DNA of 64,000 bases from Lachnospiraceae bacterium. Lineage in GTDB: Bacteria > Bacillota > Clostridia > Lachnospirales > Lachnospiraceae. Shown here piece by piece: positions 58,581-64,000 of the stretch; position 1 is the first letter of the stretch; the number at the start of each line of letters is the position of its first letter. The DNA lies in contig JAAWBT010000005.1 in NCBI GenBank assembly GCA_022792835.1, forward strand, positions 1-64,000, read 5' to 3'. The translations under genes were made by a program, and so were the position numbers. The notes below the pieces were generated by a model. It did no database searches, had not been told where the DNA came from, and saw nothing but the letters and a program-made list of their open reading frames with translations.

Positions 58581-59648
58581 ATGAAAAAAATCATATTGAC
58601 CGGCGGAGGAACCGCTGGGCATGTCACCCCAAATCTGGCCCTGATCCCCGCACTCTCGGAGCAGGGTTACGATATTCGCTACATTGGTTCTCTGAATGGA
58701 ATTGAAAAAGAACTGATCGAAAAAGCCGGAATTCCCTATGATGGGATCTCCTCCGGTAAACTGAGACGTTACTTCAGCCTGAAGAACTTTACAGACCCCT
58801 TCCGCATTTTGCGAGGATACATTCAGGCAAGAAAAATCTTGAAACGGCAGAAACCAGACGTGATTTTTTCCAAAGGCGGTTTTGTCGCCGTCCCGGTTGT
58901 CCTTGCCGCAAAAAAACGCCGTATTCCAGTTATTATCCATGAATCTGATATGACGCCGGGTCTGGCCAACAAACTGTGCATTCCCTCCGCCAGAAATGTC
59001 TGCTGTAACTTTCCGGAAACCTTAAAGTATCTTCCGAAAGAAAAATCAGTTCTGACCGGTTCTCCTATCCGAAAAGAACTTTTAAACGGTTCCCCTTTAA
59101 CCGGGTTCCGTTTTACAGGCCTTTCTTCTGAAAAACCGGTCCTGCTTGTCATAGGCGGAAGCCTGGGCTCCGTCCGGGTCAACACAGCCATTCGAAGCAT
59201 CCTCCCTGAGCTTTTGAAATCCTGGCAGGTGATTCATTTATGTGGTAAGGGAAATCTGGATGAATCCTTAAAAAACCGGAAAGGCTATGTCCAGTATGAA
59301 TATGTCAGCGCTCAGCTTAAAGATCTGTTCGCTATTTCCGATCTGGTGATCTCCCGGTCCGGCGCCAATTCGATCTGTGAGATTCTGGCCCTTAAGAAGC
59401 CAAACATCTTGATCCCCCTGTCCGCTGCTGCCAGCCGCGGCGACCAGCTTCTCAATGCAGAGTCCTTCCGGAAACAAGGCTTCAGCGAGGTGCTTGAGGA
59501 AGAGGCTCTGACCGATCAGTCACTTCTTGCCCTGATCGAAAAAGTCCACACCCACAGACATGATTATATAAAAGCCATGGGGGCAAGTCAAACTGCCGAT
59601 TCTATCGGTACAATCATAAAACTTTTGAATGAGGCAGGCGGTTTTTAA
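58581..59648 (+). CDS. murG: MurG-type N-acetylglucosaminyltransferase
   Basis: 355 residues; transfers GlcNAc to lipid I on the inner face of the membrane to give lipid II. TGGGTAGHVTPNLALIPALS, FSKGGFVAVPVVLAAKKRRI, LLVIGGSLGSVRVN and SRSGANSICEILALKKPNIL are MurG motifs. The usual HEQN loop reads HESDMTPGLANK, as in a MurG subgroup of Firmicutes. It is not in a dcw cluster here but follows a TSCPD gene, so it may be an alternative copy; whether the canonical gene exists elsewhere cannot be seen. Confidence 0.9.
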   Translation: MKKIILTGGGTAGHVTPNLALIPALSEQGYDIRYIGSLNGIEKELIEKAGIPYDGISSGKLRRYFSLKNFTDPFRILRGYIQARKILKRQKPDVIFSKGGFVAVPVVLAAKKRRIPVIIHESDMTPGLANKLCIPSARNVCCNFPETLKYLPKEKSVLTGSPIRKELLNGSPLTGFRFTGLSSEKPVLLVIGGSLGSVRVNTAIRSILPELLKSWQVIHLCGKGNLDESLKNRKGYVQYEYVSAQLKDLFAISDLVISRSGANSICEILALKKPNILIPLSAAASRGDQLLNAESFRKQGFSEVLEEEALTDQSLLALIEKVHTHRHDYIKAMGASQTADSIGTIIKLLNEAGGF

Positions 59649-59655
59649 CCGCCTG
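59635..59655 (+). terminator. Terminator at the end of murG
   Basis: CAGGCGGTT-ttt-AACCGCCTG, perfect 9-bp stem that overlaps the murG stop codon, then tatttcttg. Confidence 0.75.
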
Positions 59656-59685
59656 TATTTCTTGTTATATGGAAATCCCTCTGTA

Positions 59686-60105
59686 TCATTTCAATTCTTT
59701 TTTTATACAATCGGCAAGTCCGGCCAATTCTTCTTTAGATGGAGAGCCTGGTTCCCAGCTTACCATCCTCGGTCCCCCCTCATACCTGGGGATCACGTGC
59801 ATATGAAAATGAAATACGGTCTGGCCTGCTGCCTCTCCATTGTTCTGAACCAAATTAAAACCTGCGCAGCCAAGGCTCTTTTTCATGGCCGTTCCGACCT
59901 TCGCAGCCAAAGCGAGCACCTTTGATGACGTCTCCTCATCCAGATCTGTCAAATCCGTAAAGTGATTCTTTGGCAAGATCAGCGCATGTCCTTTTGATGC
60001 AGGGCCCAGATCCAGAATAACCCGGAACTGCTCGTCCTCATAAATGGCTGCCGCCGGAATCTCTCCGTTTGCTATTTTACAAAAAATACAAGTTTCATCT
60101 CTCAT
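59686..60105 (-). CDS. HIT-family nucleotide hydrolase
   Basis: 139 residues. CIFCKIANGEIPAAAIYEDE at the N-terminus with zinc-type cysteines, LDLGPASKGHALILPKNHF, and the histidine triad HFHMHVIPRY. HIT proteins hydrolyse adenosine phosphoramidates or dinucleotides. Monocistronic, ATG after ggagaaaagacc. Confidence 0.95.
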   Translation of the reverse strand: MRDETCIFCKIANGEIPAAAIYEDEQFRVILDLGPASKGHALILPKNHFTDLTDLDEETSSKVLALAAKVGTAMKKSLGCAGFNLVQNNGEAAGQTVFHFHMHVIPRYEGGPRMVSWEPGSPSKEELAGLADCIKKELK

Positions 60106-60260
60106 GGTCTTTTCTCCTATTCCTCAAATCTTTGAAAGCCTCACATCCTGCGCTCTGCAGTCAACGGCAAACTGTTTGTCTCTGACTATAGTTTACCTTT
60201 CCCCCATCCATTTGTAAACGCTTCTTCGTAAAAGTTTTCCTTCTGTATTAAAAGCCCTGC

Positions 60261-60674
60261 TTATTGAAAAGGCAGCTCCTCATCGTCAATGCCTTCTGGA
60301 ATGTTCATAAATCCGTTTTCCTCCGTTCCCATCTGTATGTGATCTGGAGAAAATGCTTTCTTTTCTGCGAATTCCTGTTCTGTCACCATAACCTCTGTTG
60401 TATAAACCTTGTGGCCATCTTTATTGACATAACTTCCCGTCTGAATGTGTCCGCTCACCAAAAGCTTCATTCCTTGATGAAAATATTTTTCTGCAAATTC
60501 CGCCCCCTTCCTGAATACCACGCAGGGAATGAAATCTGCCTGCTGTTCTTTCCCGCCTTTCCTGTACCTGCCCACAGCAAGAGTATATTTGGCCACCGCC
60601 ATTTCCGTCTCTCCCTGAATATAGCGCACATCCGGATCTCTGGTCAGACGCCCCATTAAAATTACTTTATTCAT
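60261..60674 (-). CDS. ssb: Single-stranded DNA-binding protein
   Basis: 137 residues from the ATG at 60674, since the ATG three codons upstream directly abuts aaagg. OB-fold domain with MNKVILMGRLTRDPDVRYIQ, VAKYTLAVGRYRKGGKEQQA, ADFIPCVVFRKGAEFAEKYF and LLVSGHIQTGSY. The linker is short and the acidic C-terminal tip reads DDEELPFQ, the partner-docking peptide, with an extra Gln. Not linked to rpsF/rpsR as the main SSB usually is, so it may be a secondary copy. Confidence 0.94.
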   Translation of the reverse strand: MNKVILMGRLTRDPDVRYIQGETEMAVAKYTLAVGRYRKGGKEQQADFIPCVVFRKGAEFAEKYFHQGMKLLVSGHIQTGSYVNKDGHKVYTTEVMVTEQEFAEKKAFSPDHIQMGTEENGFMNIPEGIDDEELPFQ

Positions 60675-60757
60675 ATTTTTCATCCTTTCTTTCTTGCATT
60701 TTTCGCTATTTTTCTTTTATTCTCTGCTTTTTTTCTGGTTTTAGCTACTCCTCTGTC

Positions 60758-60770
60758 TTGTTCTGAACAA
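60758..60770. repeat. Palindrome TTGTTC-T-GAACAA in the divergent ssb/kinase region
   Basis: A 13-bp inverted repeat about 85 bp upstream of ssb and 120 bp upstream of the kinase gene. It could be an operator for either; no regulator match is made. Confidence 0.35.
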
Positions 60771-60891
60771 TCTTCGCCTTTTTTTGTCTGCTTTTGTCGA
60801 ACGATTTTATTTGCCTTATGGGATTTTAAGTGCTACTCTGCTATGTGGTAATTTTGTTAACGGGAGACATACGGAAAGGCACGGTGATGGA

Positions 60892-61731
60892 ATGGACAAT
60901 GGAAAGATAGGTACAGACAAGCTGCATGCTGAGATAATAAAACTTCAAACAGAAAATGAACATTTGAAAAGGCTTCTGGAACACTCGGAAACCGGATTGC
61001 AGACCGCCCTGTCTGCAATCTCCCATGAGCTTCGCAACATTCTCACGCTTCTTGTGGGCTCCGCCCGTTTTTTGGAACAGGATCATCCAGAACTTATTTG
61101 TGATAAAATCTGGCAAAGCCTATGGACTGATCTTCTGCATATGCAGACTTTTTTAATGGATTTGTCCTCGTTTAAGTCTCTGCAGAATATTTCTCTTTCC
61201 AGAAAACTCTGTGACCTGAATGCCGTCCTTCAGGAAATCTGTCGCGACTGCCAACCCCTGTTCGATGGAACCCATAAATGCCTGATTTTTCTCTGCCCCA
61301 AAGCTCCTGTAATTCTTTATGCAGATGCCAGAAAGTTGGCCCACGTATTTACCAATCTGATCAAAAACGCTCTGGAAGCTTTAAGCAGTACGGGTACCGT
61401 CTCTCTTTGCATAAGAGAAGCCCTCCCAGAAGAAGCCTCCTTAATCTGCCAAAGGACAGCCGCTGCCATTGAAGTCAAGGATACTGGAACAGGACTCTCC
61501 AAGGAACAGCAGGAAAAAATTTTTGAGCCCTTCTACTCGGAAAAATCAGGAGGAACCGGCCTCGGCCTTTCCATTGCACAAGCAATCATAAACGCTCACT
61601 CCGGTATGATCACCGTGGCATCTGCCGCCGGGAAAGGGACTGTCTTCACAGTTTTGTTGCCAAAACTCCCCACTGCTTCCGTTACTGACTGCCTGCAAGA
61701 ACCTGACTCATGTAAAAAAACAGCCAAGTAA
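60892..61731 (+). CDS. Cytoplasmic sensor histidine kinase
   Basis: 279 residues starting at ATG 60892; an in-frame extension to 60784 is possible but has weaker support. No membrane helix or obvious sensor: a short coiled coil (IKLQTENEHLKRLLEHSETG) leads into the dimerisation/phosphoacceptor helix SAISHELRNILTLLVG with the phosphorylatable His. The ATPase domain has the N box VFTNLIKNALEAL, G1 VKDTGTGLSKEQQEKIFEPF and G2 GGTGLGLSIAQAII. No response regulator is adjacent, so it is an orphan kinase. Its end overlaps the convergent rhomboid gene by 24 bp. Confidence 0.88.
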   Translation: MDNGKIGTDKLHAEIIKLQTENEHLKRLLEHSETGLQTALSAISHELRNILTLLVGSARFLEQDHPELICDKIWQSLWTDLLHMQTFLMDLSSFKSLQNISLSRKLCDLNAVLQEICRDCQPLFDGTHKCLIFLCPKAPVILYADARKLAHVFTNLIKNALEALSSTGTVSLCIREALPEEASLICQRTAAAIEVKDTGTGLSKEQQEKIFEPFYSEKSGGTGLGLSIAQAIINAHSGMITVASAAGKGTVFTVLLPKLPTASVTDCLQEPDSCKKTAK

Positions 61732-62298
61732 CATTCCGCTCAAAAAACCACCGATATGGGCCGCCATATTGATCCCGGCATTGGCCACCCCACTGTACAG
61801 CATCAAAAACACCATTAAAAATATGCGCTCTCTGCGGATGCCCGGAATCTGTCTCTGCTGCTTAAGCACCATGCAGCAGAGAACCCCGATCAATGCAAAA
61901 ACTGCTCCGGAGGCTCCTGCAGATACCACGCTCTTTTCTAAAAGCCGGCACCACAACACTGTTGCTATATTTCCTGCTAATCCCCCGGCAAAGTAGACAG
62001 ACAGCATTTTAAGGCTCCCTAGCTGTTCCTCCAGGATATCCCCTGCTGCCATCAGCATCAAAAGATTGCTGCCCAGATGGTAAATATCAAAATGCATAAA
62101 CATAGACGTAACCAGCCGGTACAGTCCCCCGGAAAGTTCCCCCTCTCTTATATAAAGGGCTCCCCACTGAATCATAAGAGATGTATTTTCCACAGCCCCT
62201 GCTGTCACGAGAAGCAGAAAATATACCACATTGGCAACAGCCAATGCAAGTACTCCATGAAGATAACGTTTATTCCGGATAAATTCCAAACGGCTCAT
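61708..62298 (-). CDS. Rhomboid-family intramembrane serine protease
   Basis: 196 residues from ATG 62298 (after agagggaacaat); the longer frame lies in the FHA gene. Six hydrophobic segments. Catalytic Ser in SAGASGAVFALIG, catalytic His in AAHIGGFLSGM, plus the conserved Asn in HLGSNLLMLMAAGD and the loop RLVTSMFMHFDIYHLGSN. Cleaves membrane proteins within the bilayer; target unknown. Cotranscribed with the FHA and TadE genes upstream. Confidence 0.93.
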   Translation of the reverse strand: MSRLEFIRNKRYLHGVLALAVANVVYFLLLVTAGAVENTSLMIQWGALYIREGELSGGLYRLVTSMFMHFDIYHLGSNLLMLMAAGDILEEQLGSLKMLSVYFAGGLAGNIATVLWCRLLEKSVVSAGASGAVFALIGVLCCMVLKQQRQIPGIRRERIFLMVFLMLYSGVANAGINMAAHIGGFLSGMLLGCFFT

Positions 62299-62326
62299 AT
62301 TGTTCCCTCTTTTCCTGAGGATAACC

Positions 62327-63484
62327 TTACCACGATTCCTTTCCACTGTCAAACTGATATACCAGTCCGGCCAGCCAGATCTTGTCACCATGCTGTAGCT
62401 TCCGTTCCTCATTGGGCTTTAACGGCTCCCCGTTCAAAGCTGTTCCATTTGTAGAATTCAAATCTGTGATCCAGATATCACTCCCCCGCTGTTCCAGCTT
62501 CAGATGAATACGGCTGATTCCCTGAAATTTCGGACAGTAATCCATCCTGGGCTGAGTACCGATATAAAACGGGAAATGTGTCAGCAGAATTTTTTCTTCT
62601 TCCTGTCCCACAAGGTACGGAATCCGGTCCGTTTCTTCCACCACATAGAGAACCTCTGTAGGGTGGTCTGCCATTTCTTTCTCTCCCGTTGGTACCTTGG
62701 CCGGTACTCTGTCTGGCTCCAGATCATCCCACATTTCATCCACAGGCATTGGCCCTTTTCCCAGTAATTTTGTAAACACCTCCTTTTTTCCGACAAATAG
62801 TCCCTTTTTTACCTTTGTTTTTTTGCTTCTGTTTTCTATGGAAGTCTCCGTCTGTTTACTATTTCCATACCATTCACCCAGATCTCCCTCTGCCACCAGA
62901 TTCGAAAACCGCTCGGCCTTTTTTTCTTCCTGCAGACAGGCGCCAAGGCAGGCCAAAAGCTCTTCTGGTTCCGGTTCCCCGTGAGCCAGCGCCCGATAAA
63001 GCCGGAATAAAAGCGCCGGAAGTTCTCTGTCTTCTCCGTCCGCCTTTTCGAGCAGATAGAGTATCAATTCCCGCAGATGATCGCTGTAGCTTCCTTCCTG
63101 TTCTTCGCAGAAAAAGAAAAGGAATCCCTGTCTGCCAGAATGGATGGCACCCTGTCCGTCTGTATACGCATAGAGAAGTTCCGGTTTTAAAACCAGTTTA
63201 TCCCGATCCAGCAAAAATGCTTCCATCCCCTGAAGAATCCCTGCCAATTCCTCTATAAGCTTTTCTGCCTCCTTCCTTGTCAGCGAACGGACCTCCAAAA
63301 GCTGGCCAAAGGGTTTCGCCCCGGTAATATCATATCCGTAATACCGCTGGTTATCTTCCCATTCTGTATAAAATCTGGCCAGACCGGGAATCCGATTTCT
63401 CCGTATCATTTCTGACTGAATGCTGGCTTCTCCTTTTCCCGGAAACAAAATGTAATTGTGTCCCCGTTCTCTCTTATAGATCAC
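62327..63484 (-). CDS. FHA-domain protein (with N-terminal DUF6382-like region)
   Basis: 385 residues from the GTG at 63484, which overlaps the TadE stop (GTGA) with agagg upstream; GTG at 63490 is an alternative. The N-terminal 160 residues (NYILFPGKGEASIQSEMIRR, YYGYDITGAKPFGQLL) are a conserved clostridial module sometimes called DUF6382. A linker (195-260, Lys-rich) leads to a C-terminal FHA domain (RMDYCPKFQGISRIHLKLEQ, ITDLNSTNGTALNGEPL) that binds phosphothreonine. Neighbours suggest a role in Tad-type pilus or secretion regulation. Confidence 0.85.
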   Translation of the reverse strand: MIYKRERGHNYILFPGKGEASIQSEMIRRNRIPGLARFYTEWEDNQRYYGYDITGAKPFGQLLEVRSLTRKEAEKLIEELAGILQGMEAFLLDRDKLVLKPELLYAYTDGQGAIHSGRQGFLFFFCEEQEGSYSDHLRELILYLLEKADGEDRELPALLFRLYRALAHGEPEPEELLACLGACLQEEKKAERFSNLVAEGDLGEWYGNSKQTETSIENRSKKTKVKKGLFVGKKEVFTKLLGKGPMPVDEMWDDLEPDRVPAKVPTGEKEMADHPTEVLYVVEETDRIPYLVGQEEEKILLTHFPFYIGTQPRMDYCPKFQGISRIHLKLEQRGSDIWITDLNSTNGTALNGEPLKPNEERKLQHGDKIWLAGLVYQFDSGKESW

Positions 63485-63903
63485 TTCCACCTCTCATACG
63501 CTCCTTCTAAAAATCCTCTCAGACGAACTGCCTCTTCCCCATATACCCGTCTTATATGCTCTGACTCCTCCACATGAAATCTCCCCAGAACAAACAGGTT
63601 TTTGACAAAAGAAGGCAGGAACCATTCATTTCCCTGACACACCACCGTAACCTCTTTCCCTCTCTGCTCTACCAGCTCTTCTGCCTTTGTTATCAGAACC
63701 TTTACAGGACTTTCTCTGCTTCCCTCCCCTCTTTTCTGAAAGCCTTCCCACACTGCTGTTTCATGAACCCAGGCGCAGGCCGAAACCCGGTCGTGCAGAA
63801 ACCAAGCACAGGATATCAGAAACAATACCAGCCCAAACGCCATGGGAATGAGAAATGCAGCCTCCACCGTATAACTTCCTTTCAGGCCCTTTTTCCACCT
63901 CAT
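63481..63903 (-). CDS. TadE-like pseudopilin
   Basis: 140 residues. KGSYTVEAAFLIPMAFGLVL near the N-terminus is the TadE/pseudopilin leader with the Glu at +5 of the hydrophobic helix, cleaved by a prepilin peptidase. The remainder (RVSACAWVHETAVWEGFQKR..HIRRVYGEEAVRLRGF) is an extracellular domain. Lies between the prepilin peptidase end and the FHA gene; expected to act in a Tad pilus or related export apparatus. Confidence 0.82.
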   Translation of the reverse strand: MRWKKGLKGSYTVEAAFLIPMAFGLVLFLISCAWFLHDRVSACAWVHETAVWEGFQKRGEGSRESPVKVLITKAEELVEQRGKEVTVVCQGNEWFLPSFVKNLFVLGRFHVEESEHIRRVYGEEAVRLRGFLEGAYERWK

Positions 63904-63922
63904 AATCTTCCCACTCCATTCC

Positions 63923-64000
63923 TTAAAACATTGTCAGACTACACAGCCATGCCGCCATCATAAACGGCGCGAAGGGTAATTCCTGTCTGCGTCTTTTTCG
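63923..64000 (-). CDS. Prepilin peptidase (A24 family), C-terminal end only
   Basis: The last 25 codons of a gene entering from the right edge: RQELPFAPFMMAAWLCSLTM. The LPFAPF motif followed by a hydrophobic helix is the usual C-terminus of type IV prepilin peptidases (consensus IPFGPF). It would process the adjacent TadE-like pseudopilin. Catalytic aspartates lie outside the window. Confidence 0.65.
   Translation of the reverse strand, partial: RKRRRQELPFAPFMMAAWLCSLTMF

Noticed and set aside
60758-60770. LexA box upstream of ssb
   Set aside because: TTGTTC-T-GAACAA has the half-sites in the reverse order and with wrong spacing compared with the Firmicutes SOS box (GAAC-N4-GTTC).
1-64000. 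CRISPR arrays, tRNA or rRNA genes, intact insertion sequences or prophage
   Set aside because: No regularly spaced direct repeats, cloverleaf patterns, transposase, integrase or phage structural genes were recognised on either strand.

Overview
The window looks like chromosomal DNA of a spore-forming, anaerobic member of the Clostridia, most likely family Lachnospiraceae. Grounds: moderate G+C, a type III glutamine synthetase, SpoIIR and SPOCS/LysM spore-type proteins, ferredoxin-dependent 2-oxoacid oxidation, ADP-forming acyl-CoA synthetase, and gene neighbourhoods typical of that family (dnaX-ybaB-recR, azlCD, holA). The species cannot be named from sequence alone. No tRNA, rRNA, CRISPR array or intact insertion sequence was seen.

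Layout. 1-6.2 kb: start of the str operon (rpsL, running off the left edge) with a near-consensus promoter, a broken MBL-fold hydrolase, a DUF1653 protein, an MFS carrier with an RsuA-type pseudouridine synthase, an AT-rich acquired DUF1796 gene and a LacI regulator. 6.2-16.7 kb: cell-wall and housekeeping genes (murI, ddl, spoIIR, ispE, a cyclophilin, an M20 amidohydrolase, a zinc-ribbon/TPM pair, an ArsC-like protein, a YjbR-EVE fusion). 16.8-24.4 kb: glnN with a structured leader, a class B sortase, pyk, sfsA, holA, a fructokinase. 24.67-25.6 kb: a 0.9 kb stretch without ORFs, bounded by a strong promoter and a strong terminator on the minus strand, with a 19-bp long-range helix inside; I read it as a probable large structured non-coding RNA. 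25.8-34.1 kb: azlCD, dnaX-ybaB-recR, a phosphofructokinase, and a LacI-controlled ribokinase/SIS/RbsD-FucU sugar cassette. 34.2-48.0 kb: a catabolic island (below). 48.2-64 kb: a TrhA/hemolysin III protein, GIY-YIG nuclease-like protein, SPOCS-LysM protein, tadA, a C39-like secreted protein, pgi, mtnN, murG, ssb, a histidine kinase, rhomboid, FHA and TadE proteins, and the end of a prepilin peptidase.

The most notable system is the 34.2-48.0 kb island. One minus-strand operon (46.63 to 40.15 kb) encodes a YfcC-type carrier, an amidohydrolase, one BMC pentamer protein, three BMC hexamer proteins, an HpcH/HpaI-type aldolase and a hydantoinase-like amidohydrolase. The last two carry similar N-terminal extensions followed by Ala/Pro/Gly-rich linkers, as expected for enzymes targeted into a bacterial microcompartment. 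The shell operon lacks aldehyde dehydrogenase, phosphotransacylase and signature diol/ethanolamine enzymes, so it is not a classical metabolosome. Next to it lie a CRP/FNR-type regulator and an operon for ADP-forming acyl-CoA synthetase plus four-subunit 2-oxoacid:ferredoxin oxidoreductase; a HisC-type aminotransferase diverges from the shell operon. The two divergent control regions each hold a TGTnA-N6-TnACA dyad centred exactly 32 bp from the centre of a -10-like hexamer on the minus strand, the geometry of class II CRP/FNR activation. My inference is one regulon that imports a nitrogenous ring or amide compound, opens it, cleaves it inside a shell to pyruvate plus an aldehyde, and oxidises the pyruvate with ATP formation. 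The substrate is unknown.
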